Source: Ramlibacter tataouinensis TTB310
GTDB lineage: Bacteria; Pseudomonadota; Gammaproteobacteria; Burkholderiales; Burkholderiaceae_C
Assembly (NCBI RefSeq): GCF_000215705.1
Contig: NC_015677.1
Span: forward strand, 942,001-1,006,000
Direction of reading: 5' to 3'
Length of the DNA: 64,000 bases
Below, in pieces: positions 26,634 to 36,232 of this stretch. Within the stretch, counting starts at the first letter, position 1, and each line of letters begins with the position of its first letter. The notes under the pieces are model-generated. The model was not told the origin of the DNA and searched no databases. It worked only from the letters and a program-made list of their open reading frames with translations. A program made the translations under genes and the position numbers.

Positions 26634-27530
26634 ATGAAAAAGCATTTGTTGGCCCTCGCCATCGCGGCCGTCGCCGGTGGCGCCTCCGCCCAGGCGAACG
26701 ACACCGTGGCCAAGGCCAAGGCGTCGGGCGTCGTCACCATGGGCGTGCGCGACTCGTCGGGCGCCCTGTCCTACACCCTGGGCGACGGCAAGTACGCCGG
26801 CTACCACGTGGAGATCTGCCAGCGCGTGATCGCCAACCTGGAGAAGGCCGCCGGCCGCAAGCTGGAAGTCAAGTACCAGCCCGTGACCTCGCAGAACCGC
26901 ATCCCGCTGGTGCAGAACGGCACCGTGGACATCGAGTGCGGCTCCACCACCAACAACGCCACGCGCCAGAAGGACGTGGCCTTCCTGCCCACCACCTTCG
27001 TCGAGGAGGTGCGCATCGCCGTCAAGGCCAACTCGGGCATCAACTCCATCGCCCAGCTGGCCGGCAAGAACGTGGCCACCACCACCGGCACCACCTCCGT
27101 GCAGCACCTGCGCAAGCACGAGCGCGGCGCGGGCATCCAGTTCAACGAGATCTACGGCAAGGACCACGCCGAGAGCTTCCTGCTGCTGGAGTCGGGCCGC
27201 GCCGACGCCTTCGTGATGGACGGCGCCATCCTGGCCGGCAACATCGCCACTTCCAAGAACCCGGCCGACTTCAAGCTGGTGGGCGAGGTGCTCTCCGTCG
27301 AGCCCATCGCCATCATGGTCCGCAAGGACGATGCCGCGCTCAAGAAGATCGGCGACGACACCGTCCGCGAGCTGGCCAAGTCGGGCGAGCTGGCCAAGCT
27401 GTGGGACAAGTGGTTCCAGCAGCCCATCCCGCCGAAGAACACCAAGGTGGGCTACGCCGTCAGCGAGAGCACCAAGGCGGCCTGGGCCAACCCGAACGAC
27501 AAGCCGATGGAAGAGTACGCCAAGAAGTAA
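26634..27530 (+). CDS. gltI: Glutamate/aspartate-type ABC transporter substrate-binding protein
   Basis: A 298-residue periplasmic binding protein of the SBP_bac_3 family. A signal peptide covers about residues 1-20 (MKKHLLALAIAAVAGGASAQA). The mature protein has GVVTMGVRDSSGALSY, GYHVEICQRV, QNRIPLVQNGTVDIECGSTTN and ESFLLLESGRADAFVMDG, the pattern of the glutamate/aspartate receptors GltI/DEBP. It should capture acidic amino acids and deliver them to the two permeases encoded next. ACAGGAGA precedes the ATG. A strong hairpin with a T run follows the gene, so the receptor is probably made in excess over the membrane parts. Confidence 0.9.
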   Translation: MKKHLLALAIAAVAGGASAQANDTVAKAKASGVVTMGVRDSSGALSYTLGDGKYAGYHVEICQRVIANLEKAAGRKLEVKYQPVTSQNRIPLVQNGTVDIECGSTTNNATRQKDVAFLPTTFVEEVRIAVKANSGINSIAQLAGKNVATTTGTTSVQHLRKHERGAGIQFNEIYGKDHAESFLLLESGRADAFVMDGAILAGNIATSKNPADFKLVGEVLSVEPIAIMVRKDDAALKKIGDDTVRELAKSGELAKLWDKWFQQPIPPKNTKVGYAVSESTKAAWANPNDKPMEEYAKK

Positions 27531-27550
27531 GCGGCGCCGCAGCGACCAAC

Positions 27551-27586
27551 GGATCCCCGCCCGGCATGGCCCGGCGGGGATTCTTT
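27551..27586 (+). terminator. Rho-independent terminator / attenuator after the binding-protein gene
   Basis: GGATCCCCGCC…GGCGGGGATTCTTTT forms a stem of about nine base pairs (ATCCCCGCC with GGCGGGGAT) whose loop region CGGCATGGCCCG can pair further. A short T run follows. It lies between the receptor and permease genes of one operon, where partial termination would set receptor excess. Confidence 0.75.
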
Positions 27587-27625
27587 TGAACAAGCAGAGA
27601 GACATCATCCCGCACGGGAGACGCA

Positions 27626-28345
27626 ATGACCTGGGACTGGACGGTATTCCTCAACGACGACGGGAGCGGGCGCACCTACCTCCAGTGGATGTTCGAGGCC
27701 TGGCGCTGGACGCTGGCCGTGGCGGGCGCTTCCTGGGTGATCGCGGTCCTGACCGGCGCCCTGGTCGGCACGGTGCGCACCCTGCCCAACAGCCCCTGGG
27801 TGGTGCGCATCGCCAACGCCTGGGTGGAGCTGTTCCGCAACATCCCCATCCTGGTCCAGCTGTTCATCTGGTACTTCGTCGTGCCCCGGGTGTTCCCGTT
27901 CTTCCAGCAGGTGCCGGGCTTCCTGCTGGTGGTGTTCGCGCTGGGCTTCTTCACCTCGGCGCGCATCGCCGAGCAGGTGCGCGCCGGCATCCAGGCGCTG
28001 CCGCGCGGCCAGCGCTACGCCGGCCTGGCCATGGGCTTCACCACGGCCCAGACCTACCGCTACGTCATCCTGCCGATGGCCTTCCGCATCATCCTGCCGC
28101 CCCTGACCAGCGAGTCCATGAACCTGCTGAAGAACTCGTCGGTGGCGTTCGCCGTGTCCATCGCCGAGCTCACCATGTTCGCCATGCAGGCGCAGGAGGA
28201 GACCTCGCGCGGCATCGAGATCTACCTGGCCGTCACGGCGCTGTACGCCGTGTCCGCCTTCGCCGTCAACCGCGTGTTCGCCTTCATCGAGCGGCGCGTG
28301 CAGATCCCCGGCTTCATCGTGGCCGGCGGCACGGGAGGCCACTGA
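27626..28345 (+). CDS. gltJ: Amino-acid ABC transporter permease, GltJ-like
   Basis: A 239-residue inner-membrane permease of the HisMQ family with about five to six helices. It has the EAA-type loop region [39 protein letters not shown], which contacts the ATPase. The N-terminus ([21 protein letters not shown]) is typical of GltJ. It pairs with the next permease to form the membrane channel. Its stop overlaps the next start (TGATG). Confidence 0.88.
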   Translation: MTWDWTVFLNDDGSGRTYLQWMFEAWRWTLAVAGASWVIAVLTGALVGTVRTLPNSPWVVRIANAWVELFRNIPILVQLFIWYFVVPRVFPFFQQVPGFLLVVFALGFFTSARIAEQVRAGIQALPRGQRYAGLAMGFTTAQTYRYVILPMAFRIILPPLTSESMNLLKNSSVAFAVSIAELTMFAMQAQEETSRGIEIYLAVTALYAVSAFAVNRVFAFIERRVQIPGFIVAGGTGGH

Positions 28346-29013
28346 TGGGCGGCCTGGACCTGACGTTCCTGAACTGGGAACTGATCCGCAACTTCGTGCT
28401 CAAGGGCTTCTGGTTCAGCGTCCAGCTGACCATCATCGCCACCCTGGGCGGCATCGTCTTCGGCACCGTGCTGGCGCTGATGCGCCTGTCGGGCAAGAAG
28501 GTCCTGATGCTGCCGGCCACCATCTACGTCAACGGCATGCGCTCCATCCCTCTGGTGATGGTGATCCTGTGGTTCTTCCTGCTGGTGCCGGTGATCATCG
28601 GCCGGCCGGTGGGGGCGGAGTATTCGGCCATCATCACCTTCGTCGCCTTCGAGGCGGCGTACTTCAGCGAGATCATGCGCGCCGGCATCCAGTCCATCCC
28701 GCGCGGGCAGGTGTACGCCGGCCAGGCGCTGGGCATGACCTACGGGCAGAACATGCGGCTGGTGGTGCTGCCCCAGGCCTTCCGCAACATGCTGCCGGTG
28801 CTGCTGACCCAGACCATCATCCTGTTCCAGGACACCTCGCTGGTCTACGCCATCGGCGCCTACGACCTGCTCAAGGGCTTTTCCACGGCCGGCAAGATCT
28901 ACGGCCGGCCCGAGGAGGCCTACCTGCTGGCCGCCGTGGTCTATTTCGTCGTCTGCTACAGCCTGTCCTACCTGGTCAAGCGCCTGCAGGCGCGCATCGC
29001 CATCATCCGCTGA
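28345..29013 (+). CDS. gltK: Amino-acid ABC transporter permease, GltK-like
   Basis: A 222-residue HisMQ-family permease, beginning [20 protein letters not shown] as GltK proteins do. About five helices are seen, with the conserved loop [39 protein letters not shown]. It forms the transmembrane pore with the GltJ-like subunit. It overlaps the previous gene by 1 bp and ends 14 bp before the ATPase gene, so the three are cotranslated. Confidence 0.88.
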   Translation: MGGLDLTFLNWELIRNFVLKGFWFSVQLTIIATLGGIVFGTVLALMRLSGKKVLMLPATIYVNGMRSIPLVMVILWFFLLVPVIIGRPVGAEYSAIITFVAFEAAYFSEIMRAGIQSIPRGQVYAGQALGMTYGQNMRLVVLPQAFRNMLPVLLTQTIILFQDTSLVYAIGAYDLLKGFSTAGKIYGRPEEAYLLAAVVYFVVCYSLSYLVKRLQARIAIIR

Positions 29014-29027
29014 ACGCGAGGCAAGTC

Positions 29028-29765
29028 ATGATCGAGATCAACAACGTTTCCAAGTGGTACGGGCCGGTTCAGGTGCTGACCGACTGCTCGGTGCAGATCA
29101 GCAAGGGCGACGTGGTGGTCGTGTGCGGCCCCTCCGGCTCGGGCAAGTCCACGCTGATCAAGGCCGTCAACGGCCTGGAGCCGATCCAGAAGGGCACGAT
29201 CACGGTGGACGGCGTGCCGGTCAACGACCCCCGGACCAACCTGCCCAAGCTGCGCAGCCGGGTGGGCATGGTGTTCCAGCACTTCGAGCTGTTCCCGCAC
29301 CTGTCGGTGACCGAGAACCTGACCATCGCCCAGATCAAGGTGCTGGGCCGCAGCCAGGACGAGGCCCAGGCCCGCGGCCTGAAGATGCTGGACCGCGTGG
29401 GCCTGATGGCGCACAAGGACAAGTTCCCCGGCCAACTCTCGGGCGGGCAGCAGCAGCGGGTGGCCATCGCCCGCGCCCTGTCCATGGACCCCATCGTCAT
29501 GCTGTTCGACGAGCCGACCTCGGCGCTGGACCCGGAGATGGTGGGCGAGGTGCTGGACGTGATGGTCAAGCTGGCGGGCGAGGGCATGACCATGATGGTG
29601 GTCACGCACGAGATGGGCTTCGCCCGCAAGGTCGCCAACCGGGTGATCTTCATCGACGTGGGCGGCCGCATCCTGGAGGACTGCGGCAAGGAGGAGTTCT
29701 TCGGCCACCCCGAGAACCGGCAGGCGCGGACCAAGGACTTCCTCAACAAGATCTTGAGTCACTGA
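29028..29765 (+). CDS. gltL: Amino-acid ABC transporter ATP-binding protein, GltL-like
   Basis: A 245-residue ABC ATPase that powers the importer. It has Walker [10 protein letters not shown] (34-42), Q-loop [11 protein letters not shown], signature [15 protein letters not shown], Walker [15 protein letters not shown] and the H-loop VVTHEMGFA. The [14 protein letters not shown] segment is characteristic of polar amino-acid importers (GlnQ/GltL/HisP). It is last in the receptor-permease-permease-ATPase order and is followed by two hairpins that should end the transcript. Confidence 0.92.
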   Translation: MIEINNVSKWYGPVQVLTDCSVQISKGDVVVVCGPSGSGKSTLIKAVNGLEPIQKGTITVDGVPVNDPRTNLPKLRSRVGMVFQHFELFPHLSVTENLTIAQIKVLGRSQDEAQARGLKMLDRVGLMAHKDKFPGQLSGGQQQRVAIARALSMDPIVMLFDEPTSALDPEMVGEVLDVMVKLAGEGMTMMVVTHEMGFARKVANRVIFIDVGGRILEDCGKEEFFGHPENRQARTKDFLNKILSH

Positions 29766-29792
29766 AGAAAACGCTGCGCGTTTTTTCAGTGG
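29763..29792 (+). terminator. Terminator hairpin at the end of the ABC operon
   Basis: AAAACGC-TGC-GCGTTTTTT overlaps the end of the ATPase gene; the pairing extends through TGAAG…TTTTTTCA with a bulge. The stem and T run fit a Rho-independent terminator. Confidence 0.65.
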
Positions 29793-29806
29793 TTTTTCCT
29801 GATCAG

Positions 29807-29840
29807 ATGAAAGAGGCCGGGCAAGCCCGGCCTCTTTCAT
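29807..29840. terminator. Strong hairpin between the ABC operon and pyrC
   Basis: ATGAAAGAGGCCGGGC and GCCCGGCCTCTTTCAT are exact reverse complements separated by two bases. They make a 16-bp stem with A-rich and T-rich ends on both strands, so the hairpin could terminate in either direction. It follows the first terminator by 14 bp and insulates pyrC. Confidence 0.8.
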
Positions 29841-29906
29841 GAGGTGGTCGTCCTGCGCGCTGCTGCGGCCGACCGACGCCCCTGCGGGGTTTGGGACAAT
29901 GCGCCC

Positions 29907-30941
29907 ATGACGCAGCAGCTCACCCTCACCCGTCCCGACGACTGGCACCTGCACGTGCGTGACGGCGCGGCCATGGCGGCCGTGGTGCCGCACACGGCGG
30001 CGCAGTTCGCGCGGGCCGTCATCATGCCCAACCTGCGCCCGCCGGTGACCACCGCGGCGCAGGCGGCCGCGTACCGCGAACGCATCCTCGCCGTGGTGCC
30101 GCAGGGCCTGGACTTCCAGCCGCTGATGACGCTGTACCTCACCGACAACCTGCCGCCCGACGAGATCCGCCGCGCGCGAGAGGCCGGCGTGGTGGCGCTC
30201 AAGCTCTACCCGGCCGGCGCCACCACCAACAGCGACGCCGGCGTGACCGACATCCGCAAGACGTACCGCACGCTGGAGGCCATGCAGCGCGAAGGCCTGC
30301 CGCTGCTGGTGCACGGCGAGGTCACCTCGCCCGAGGTCGACCTGTTCGACCGCGAGGCGGTGTTCATCGACCAGCAGCTCATCCCGCTGCGCCGCGACTT
30401 CCCCGGCCTGAAGATCGTGATGGAGCACATCACCACCCGCGAGGCCGCGCAGTACGTCGGCGAGGCCGATGCGCTGACGGCGGCCACCATCACCGCCCAC
30501 CACCTGCTGTACAACCGCAACGCCATCTTCACCGGCGGCATCCGGCCGCACTACTACTGCCTGCCGGTGCTCAAGCGCGAGACCCACCGCCTGGCGCTGG
30601 TGCAGGCCGCCACCTCCGGCAGTCCGCGGTTCTTCCTGGGCACGGACAGCGCGCCGCACCCGGCGCACCTGAAGGAGCACGCCACCGGCTGCGCCGGCTG
30701 CTACACGGCGCATGCGGCGATCGAGCTGTACGCCGAGGCTTTCGACGCCGCCGGCGCGCTGGACAGGCTGGAGGGCTTCGCCAGCTTCCACGGCGCGGAC
30801 TTCTACGGCCTGCCGCGCAACGCCGGCCGGCTCACCCTGCGCCGCCAGGCCTGGACCGCGCCGGCCAGCTACCCCTTCGGCGAGGCCGAGCTCAAGCCGC
30901 TGCGCGGCGGCGAAGCGCTGGCGTGGCAGGTGGCGGCATGA
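29907..30941 (+). CDS. pyrC: Dihydroorotase
   Basis: A 344-residue type II dihydroorotase, close to the 348 residues of the Escherichia enzyme. It cyclises N-carbamoyl-L-aspartate to dihydroorotate in pyrimidine synthesis. Metal ligands are seen in [10 protein letters not shown] (His14, His16), [17 protein letters not shown] (the carbamylated Lys), LLVHGEV, EHITTR and GTDSAPH (Asp). I prefer the ATG at 29907 to an in-frame ATG at 29844, which lies next to the terminator. It overlaps the NYN gene by ATGA. Confidence 0.94.
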   Translation: MTQQLTLTRPDDWHLHVRDGAAMAAVVPHTAAQFARAVIMPNLRPPVTTAAQAAAYRERILAVVPQGLDFQPLMTLYLTDNLPPDEIRRAREAGVVALKLYPAGATTNSDAGVTDIRKTYRTLEAMQREGLPLLVHGEVTSPEVDLFDREAVFIDQQLIPLRRDFPGLKIVMEHITTREAAQYVGEADALTAATITAHHLLYNRNAIFTGGIRPHYYCLPVLKRETHRLALVQAATSGSPRFFLGTDSAPHPAHLKEHATGCAGCYTAHAAIELYAEAFDAAGALDRLEGFASFHGADFYGLPRNAGRLTLRRQAWTAPASYPFGEAELKPLRGGEALAWQVAA

Positions 30942-31705
30942 CCGGCAAGCCCCGCGTCGCGCTCCTGATCGATGCCGATAATTCGCCGGCGTCCAAGATC
31001 GGGCTGATCCTCAACGAGCTCTCGACCCAGGGCGAGACCAACATCCGGCGCGCCTACGGCAACTGGAAGAAGACCGAGCTCAAGGGCTGGGAGGAGCAGC
31101 TGCACGAGCACGCGATCCGGCCGATGCAGCAGTTCGACTACAGCAAGGGCAAGAACGCGAGCGACATGGCGATGGTGATCGACGCGCTGGACCTGCTCTA
31201 CACCGACCGGCCGGATGCGTTCGGCATCGTGTCGTCCGACTCCGACTTCACGCCGCTGGTGATGCACCTGCGCGCCAAGGGCGCCGCCGTCTACGGCTTC
31301 GGCGCGCGCAAGACGCCCGAGCCCTTCGTCAACGCCTGCTCGCGCTTCCTGTTCCTGGACGACCTGCGCGCCGCCAGCGGCAGCGACGAGGGTGACGCGG
31401 CCGACGCCGACCGGGGCCCGCGCCTGCGCATGCCGCCGGCCGAGCTGCGGCAGGACCGTAAGCTGGTGGCGCTGCTGCGCAACGCGGTGCAGTCGGCCGC
31501 CGATGACGACGGTTGGGCCTACGTGAACGACGTGCGCCAGCAGATCGGCAACCAGGCCTCGTTCGACCAGCGCAACTACGGCTACTCCACGCTGACCAAG
31601 CTGCTGGCGGCGATCGACCTGTTCGACTTCGCGGACGAAGGCACCTCCAACGTATCGGTGCGCGAGAAGCGCGACAAGCCGCCCGGGGGGGCGCGGCGCA
31701 AGTGA
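30938..31705 (+). CDS. NYN-domain / OST-HTH (LOTUS) protein
   Basis: A 255-residue protein with an N-terminal NYN (PIN-like) nuclease domain. Acidic residues sit at the expected places: LLIDADNSP, then [21 protein letters not shown] and [17 protein letters not shown]. The C-terminal region (about 165-240) resembles an OST-HTH/LOTUS domain ([39 protein letters not shown]). This pairing is known in bacteria as a putative RNA-acting nuclease, but no target RNA is established. It is translationally coupled to pyrC and to the DUF3025 gene. Confidence 0.87.
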   Translation: MTGKPRVALLIDADNSPASKIGLILNELSTQGETNIRRAYGNWKKTELKGWEEQLHEHAIRPMQQFDYSKGKNASDMAMVIDALDLLYTDRPDAFGIVSSDSDFTPLVMHLRAKGAAVYGFGARKTPEPFVNACSRFLFLDDLRAASGSDEGDAADADRGPRLRMPPAELRQDRKLVALLRNAVQSAADDDGWAYVNDVRQQIGNQASFDQRNYGYSTLTKLLAAIDLFDFADEGTSNVSVREKRDKPPGGARRK

Positions 31706-32436
31706 CCGCAGGGGTCGATTGGGCGCAGCCCTGGTTCGTGCCCTGGGCGGGCCCCGGCCGCCTGGCGGAGGCGGCCCTGGCCGCTGGGCGATCGACGGCC
31801 GAGGCGCTCGCCGCGGCCGGGCCCGCGCCGGTGCGCTTCGTCCCGCAGGAGGCGCTGCCCGCGGGCACGCCGTACGAGCGCTTCGTGCACGAGACCGGCT
31901 GCTGCCCGGTGCGCCCCGGCCTGCACGACTTCTTCAACGGGATCGTCTGGCTGGGCCTGCCGCGCACCAAGCGGCGGCTGAACCAGCTCCAGGCGCAGCA
32001 GATCGCGGCGCACGGCGTGGGCGGCGCCCGCGGGCCGGTACGCGACGCCATCACCGTGCTGGACGAGAACGGCGCGCTGCTGCAGGCCCCGCCGCCGCTG
32101 TGGGACGCGCTGCTGGCGCGCGACTGGCGGCGCCTGTTCGTCGAGCTGCGGCCGCGCTGGGCACAGGCGCGGCTGCTGGTGGTGGGCCACGCGCTGCTGG
32201 AAAAGCTGGCGGCGCCGCGCAAGGACCTCACGGCCCATGTCTGGCGCGAGCCCTGCCCGGCGGCGGAGCCGGCGCAGGCCGACGCCTGGCTGGCCGGGCG
32301 CTGCACCGCGCAGGCGCTGGCGGCCAAGCCGTTCACGCCGCTGCCGGTGCTGGGCGTGCCGGGCTGGTGGGCGCCCAACGAGAACTTTTCCTTCTACGAC
32401 GACTCCCTTGTCTTCCGGCCGCGCCGGGGTCCCTGA
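31702..32436 (+). CDS. DUF3025-domain protein
   Basis: A 244-residue protein of the DUF3025 family. The N-terminal half has WAQPWFVPW, VPQEALPAGTPYERFVHETG and the central family signature RPGLHDFFNGIVWLGLPRTKRRLNQLQ. The C-terminal half has LLVVGHALLEKL and the closing LPVLGVPGWWAPNENFSFYDD. No signal peptide or membrane span is evident, and its function is unknown. I chose GTG 31702 because it overlaps the previous stop (GTGA) and places the conserved WAQPWF near the N-terminus. Confidence 0.85.
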   Translation: MTAGVDWAQPWFVPWAGPGRLAEAALAAGRSTAEALAAAGPAPVRFVPQEALPAGTPYERFVHETGCCPVRPGLHDFFNGIVWLGLPRTKRRLNQLQAQQIAAHGVGGARGPVRDAITVLDENGALLQAPPPLWDALLARDWRRLFVELRPRWAQARLLVVGHALLEKLAAPRKDLTAHVWREPCPAAEPAQADAWLAGRCTAQALAAKPFTPLPVLGVPGWWAPNENFSFYDDSLVFRPRRGP

Positions 32437-32542
32437 TGCGCAGGAATGCCCGTACGGCCGGTCGGTCTTGGCTTGATTTCGCCCGGCTCGGCCTTATCTT
32501 TCGCGCCGGGTGGCCGTCATCCCCACCCTCGGAGCTTCCAAC

Positions 32543-33409
32543 GTGAAACGCATTCTTCTGTTCGTCGCGACCAACCTGGCCGTGGTGGTGGTGCTGGGCA
32601 TCGTCGCCAGCCTGCTGGGCGTCAACCGCTACCTCACCGCCAACGGCCTGAACCTGGGCGCCCTGCTGGGCTTCGCGCTCATCATGGGCTTCGGCGGCGC
32701 CATCATCTCGCTGCTGATCTCCAAGCCCGTGGCCAAGTGGAGCTCCGGCGTGCAGGTGATCGACGGCAGCGAGGGCCCGGACGAGCGCTGGATCGTCGAG
32801 ACCGTGCGCCGCTTCGCCGACAAGGCCGGCATCGGCATGCCCGAGGTCGGCATCTTCCCGGGCGAGCCCAATGCCTTCGCCACCGGCGCCTTCAAGAACA
32901 GCGCGCTGGTCGCGGTGTCCACCGGCCTGCTGCAGGGCATGACGCGCGACGAGGTGGAAGCCGTGATCGGCCACGAGGTCGCCCACATCGCCAACGGCGA
33001 CATGGTCACCATGACGCTGATCCAGGGCGTGATGAACACCTTCGTCGTGTTCCTCTCGCGGGTGGTCGGCTACCTGGTGGACAGCTGGCTCAGCCGCGGC
33101 GAGCAGCGCTCGGGCCCCGGCATCGGCTACTTCGTGACCACCATCGTGCTGGACATCCTGCTGGGCTTCCTGGCGGCCATCATCGTGGCCTGGTTCTCGC
33201 GCCAGCGCGAGTTCCGCGCCGACCGCGGCGCCGCCCAGCTGATGGGCCGCAAGCAGCCCATGATCAACGCCCTGGCGCGCCTGGGCGGCATGGTGCCGGG
33301 CGACCTGCCCAAGGGGCTGCAGACCGCCGGCATCACCTCGGGCGTGGGCAAGCTGTTCTCCACCCACCCGCCGATCGAGGAGCGCATCGCGGCGCTGCAG
33401 GGCACCTGA
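32543..33409 (+). CDS. htpX: HtpX-type membrane zinc metalloprotease
   Basis: A 288-residue M48-family inner-membrane protease, close to the 293 residues of Escherichia HtpX. Two N-terminal helices (about 4-25 and 33-55) precede the soluble zinc site HEVAH (144-148). A second helix pair follows, and the third ligand Glu lies in [12 protein letters not shown]. It degrades misfolded membrane proteins, acting with FtsH. The GTG start gives the typical [15 protein letters not shown], and GGAG lies 8 nt upstream. A strong terminator follows. Confidence 0.93.
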   Translation: MKRILLFVATNLAVVVVLGIVASLLGVNRYLTANGLNLGALLGFALIMGFGGAIISLLISKPVAKWSSGVQVIDGSEGPDERWIVETVRRFADKAGIGMPEVGIFPGEPNAFATGAFKNSALVAVSTGLLQGMTRDEVEAVIGHEVAHIANGDMVTMTLIQGVMNTFVVFLSRVVGYLVDSWLSRGEQRSGPGIGYFVTTIVLDILLGFLAAIIVAWFSRQREFRADRGAAQLMGRKQPMINALARLGGMVPGDLPKGLQTAGITSGVGKLFSTHPPIEERIAALQGT

Positions 33410-33445
33410 GGCGCCCGCCCCCCGGTCGGTCAGACCGGCGGCTGA

Positions 33446-34123
33446 CTAAGCCGAAGAACGCCCGGCCCGCGCGCCGGGCGTTTGCTTGTGCGGACGCCAC
33501 AGCTGCTGCGCGGCGGCGACGGCGGCCACCAGCGGCAGCACCAGCTCCAGCACCTCTTCCCAGCCCTGCACCAGCACCGCGGCCGACAAGGACAGGGGCA
33601 GGCCGAAGTCCTCCGCCAGCACGCTGGCCGTGCGGTCCAGCAGCTTGGACAGCACCAGCGTCGCCAGGAAGGCCACCGTGGCCGCCGCGGCCGGTTCACC
33701 CTGCCGCCAGCGCCGCCACAGCGTCCGGCCGTGCCGCCACACCAGGTAGAGCAGGGCGGCCGCGAACGCGGCCAGCACCGCCAGGGACAGGGCATGGGCC
33801 GCCGTGAACGGCCCCTTGAGGTACCAGGACACGCGCAGCACGCTGGTGCCGGTGAGGTCCTTGTGCAGGTCCAGCTCGCGCGCGGCGAACAGCAGCGACA
33901 CCAGGGCCAGCGCCAGCGCCGTGGCGCGGCCGCCGGGCCGCAGCACGGCCAGCGCCAGGAGCACCAGCACCGCCGCGCCCCAGGCCCAGACGGTCAGGTT
34001 CTCCAGCAGCTGGCCTTCCTCGAGCAGCAGCGCCAGCCGCGGCGCCGGCAGCGCCAGCCAGGCGGCGATGGCCGCCAGCATGCCCAGGGCCGGCAGCAGC
34101 CAGATCGGGTTCTTGTGTCGCAT
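33446..34123 (-). CDS. Hypothetical multi-pass membrane protein
   Basis: A 225-residue protein with about six hydrophobic segments: near 8-26, 42-60, 66-82, 105-128, 147-162 and 180-205. Between them lies a conserved-looking acidic/basic stretch ARELDLHKDLTGTSVLRVSWYLKG. The C-terminal tail is basic and overlaps the htpX terminator. No catalytic motif is recognisable and I cannot name the family. It is convergent with htpX and lies 36 bp after the FAD oxidoreductase gene on the same strand, so the two may be cotranscribed. Confidence 0.75.
   Translation of the reverse strand: MRHKNPIWLLPALGMLAAIAAWLALPAPRLALLLEEGQLLENLTVWAWGAAVLVLLALAVLRPGGRATALALALVSLLFAARELDLHKDLTGTSVLRVSWYLKGPFTAAHALSLAVLAAFAAALLYLVWRHGRTLWRRWRQGEPAAAATVAFLATLVLSKLLDRTASVLAEDFGLPLSLSAAVLVQGWEEVLELVLPLVAAVAAAQQLWRPHKQTPGARAGRSSA
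33457..33485 (+). terminator. Terminator after htpX
   Basis: AACGCCCGGC-CCGCGC-GCCGGGCGTT is a 10-bp stem followed by a short T run. The convergent membrane-protein gene at 33446-34123 reads through the same hairpin, so its last codons (about TPGARA) are encoded by the stem. Confidence 0.8.
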
Positions 34124-34159
34124 GGTCTTCTCCTCAGGGCCGCCCCGGCGGCGGCGCGC

Positions 34160-35803
34160 TCAGTGTGCCAGCAGGCCGCGGGCCACCGCCTCGCCCACCT
34201 TGATGCCGTCCACGCCGGCCGACAGGATGCCGCCGGCGTAGCTGGCGCCTTCGCCGGCGGGGTACAGGCCGCGCACGTTCAGGCTCTGGAAATCCTCGCC
34301 CCGGGTGATCTTCACCGGCGAGGAGGTGCGGGTCTCCACGCCGGTCAGCACCGCGTCGTGCCGGTCGAAGCCGCGGATCTTGCGGCCGAAGGCCGGCAGC
34401 GCCTCGCGCAGCGCCTCGATGGCGTAGGGCGGCAGCGCCTGGTGCAGGTCACCCAGCTTCACGCCCGGCTTGTACGAGGGCTCGACCTCGCCCAGCTGCG
34501 TGGACGGACGGCCGGCGATGAAGTCGCCCACCAGCTGGCCCGGCGCCTCGTAGGTGCCGCCGCCCAGCACGAAGGCGCGCGACTCCAGCTCGCGCTGCAG
34601 CGCGATGCCGGCCAGCGGGCCGCCCGGGAAGTCGCGCGGATCGATCGCCACCACCATGCCGGCGTTGGCATTGCGCTCGTTGCGCGAGTACTGGCTCATG
34701 CCGTTGGTCACCACCCGGTTCGGCTCGGAGGTGGCGGCCACCACGGTGCCGCCCGGGCACATGCAGAAGCTGTAGACGGCCCGGCCGTTGCTCGCGTGGT
34801 GCACCAGCTTGTAGTCGGCCGCGCCCAGCAGCGGGTGGCCGGCGTGCCGGCCCCAGCGGGCGCGGTCGATCAGGCCTTGCGGGTGCTCGATGCGAAAGCC
34901 GATGGAGAAGGGCTTGGCCTCCAGGTGCACGCCGCGCTGGTGCAGCACCGCGAAGGTGTCGCGCGAGCTGTGGCCCAGGGCCAGCACCACGTGGGAGGCA
35001 GCCAGCTCGCCGGTGGCGCCGGTGGCCTGGTCCAGCACCGTCAGGCCGCGCAGGTGCCGGCCGTCCGGCCCGTCCTCGATGTGGAAGTCGGTCACGCGCT
35101 GCTGGAAGCGCACCTCGCCGCCCAGGGCGATGATCTGCTCGCGCATGTTCTCCACCACCTTCACCAGCTTGAAGGTGCCGATGTGCGGATGGGCCGCCAC
35201 CAGGATCTCCCCGGGCGCGCCGGCCTTGACGAACTCGCCCATGACCTTGCGGCCGAGGTGGCGCGGGTCGCGGATCTGGCTCCACAGCTTGCCGTCGGAG
35301 AAGGTGCCGGCGCCGCCCTCGCCGAACTGCACGTTGCTCTCGGGCTGCAGCTCGCGCCGGCGCCACAGGCCCCAGGTGTCCTGGGTGCGCTGGCGCACCG
35401 TCCTGCCGCGCTCCAGGACGATGGGCCGCAGGCCCATCTGGGCCAGCACCAGGGCGGCGAAGATGCCGCAGGGGCCGAAGCCGATGACCACCGGCCGCAC
35501 GGCGGGCGGGGTCTGCGCCAGGACCGGCGGGCGCCAGGCCATGTCGGGCGCGGGCATCACATGGGGGTGGCCGGCCAGGCGGGCCAGCACCGCGGCCTCC
35601 TGCGACGCATCGGCCAGCGCCACGTCCACGATGTACACGGCCGTGAGGTCGGCCTTGCGCGCGTCGAAGCTGCGCTTGAAGATGTCGACGCGCGCCACGG
35701 CGGCGTCGGGCAGCTGCAGGGCGGCCAGGACGGCGGTGCGCAGCGGCGCTTCGGGCTGCTCGGCCTGGGCGAGCGGGAGCTTGAGTTCGGAGATGCGGAT
35801 CAT
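34160..35803 (-). CDS. FAD-dependent oxidoreductase (COG2509 type)
   Basis: A 547-residue protein. The first ~100 residues are a family-specific N-terminal domain (IRISELKLPL, FKRSFDARK, YIVDVAL). The dinucleotide-binding motif VVIGFGPCGIFAAL (G108-x-G110-x-x-G113) follows. Further family marks are VQFGEGGAGTFSDGKL, GHSSRDTFAVLHQRG, YSFCMCPGGTVVAATS and the FAD-closing YPAGEGASYAGGILSAGVDG. These are soluble flavoproteins of unknown substrate. The CMCPGG cysteines are conserved in the family and may be redox-active. It is divergent from rnpB; its start lies about 40 bp before the rnpB -10. Confidence 0.87.
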   Translation of the reverse strand: MIRISELKLPLAQAEQPEAPLRTAVLAALQLPDAAVARVDIFKRSFDARKADLTAVYIVDVALADASQEAAVLARLAGHPHVMPAPDMAWRPPVLAQTPPAVRPVVIGFGPCGIFAALVLAQMGLRPIVLERGRTVRQRTQDTWGLWRRRELQPESNVQFGEGGAGTFSDGKLWSQIRDPRHLGRKVMGEFVKAGAPGEILVAAHPHIGTFKLVKVVENMREQIIALGGEVRFQQRVTDFHIEDGPDGRHLRGLTVLDQATGATGELAASHVVLALGHSSRDTFAVLHQRGVHLEAKPFSIGFRIEHPQGLIDRARWGRHAGHPLLGAADYKLVHHASNGRAVYSFCMCPGGTVVAATSEPNRVVTNGMSQYSRNERNANAGMVVAIDPRDFPGGPLAGIALQRELESRAFVLGGGTYEAPGQLVGDFIAGRPSTQLGEVEPSYKPGVKLGDLHQALPPYAIEALREALPAFGRKIRGFDRHDAVLTGVETRTSSPVKITRGEDFQSLNVRGLYPAGEGASYAGGILSAGVDGIKVGEAVARGLLAH

Positions 35804-35843
35804 GGAGTCTCGGGCTTGGGTCTATCAAGCAGGCGAGGGCGCC

Positions 35844-35849
35844 GATAAT
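35844..35849 (+). promoter_or_regulatory. rnpB: -10 element for rnpB
   Basis: GATAAT lies 8 bp before the inferred 5' end of the RNase P RNA. A poor -35 (TCTATC, 35821-35826) sits 17 bp upstream of it. Confidence 0.5.
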
Positions 35850-35857
35850 ACCGGCGT

Positions 35858-36206
35858 GAAGCCCGCCAGACCGCCGCTGGTGCAAGTGCCGAAAGGCCGC
35901 ACTGGAGGAACGTCCGGACTGCACAGGGCAGCGTAGCAGGCAACACCTGTCCACCGCGAGGTGAGGATCAGAGCAACAGAGACGAGTCGCCTCGGGGCCG
36001 CAAGGTTCCGGGGCGGGTGAAACGGGCAATCTCTACGCGCAGCAATACCAAGTAGGCCAGCGTCGACCTGTGTCCCGGGGAGCTGGCGGGTAGGTAGCAC
36101 CGAGCCGGTGGGGCGACCCCCGGCCCAGAGGAATGGCGGTCACGCCGCGCTCCGGCAACGGGGCGCGGCGCACAGAATCCGGCGTACCGGCGGACTTCAC
36201 ACTTTT
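35858..36206 (+). ncRNA. rnpB: RNase P RNA, bacterial class A
   Basis: The sequence carries the conserved RNase P RNA blocks in order: GGAGGAACGTCCGGACTGC (near 35902), CACAGGGCAG, GCAAC near the CR-II region, GGGTGAAACGGGCAA, CAAGTAGGCC, GAGGAATGGCGGTCACG and CACAGAATCCGGCGTACC. The ends pair as P1: GAAGCCCGCC (35858-35867) with GGCGGACTTC (36189-36198), one mismatch. CACACTTTTT directly after P1 gives an intrinsic terminator-like end. This RNA is the catalytic subunit that matures tRNA 5' ends. Open frames over this interval are spurious. Confidence 0.96.
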
Positions 36207-36209
36207 TCC

Positions 36210-36232
36210 GGCTGGCGGCTAGGCCGCCAGCC
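36210..36232. terminator. Hairpin at the 3' end of the Nudix-MBL gene and rnpB
   Basis: GGCTGGCGGC-TAG-GCCGCCAGCC is a perfect 10-bp stem. Read on the minus strand, its loop forms most of the stop codon of the convergent gene. It separates rnpB from that gene. There is no T run on its downstream side for either strand, so termination efficiency is uncertain. Confidence 0.45.
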
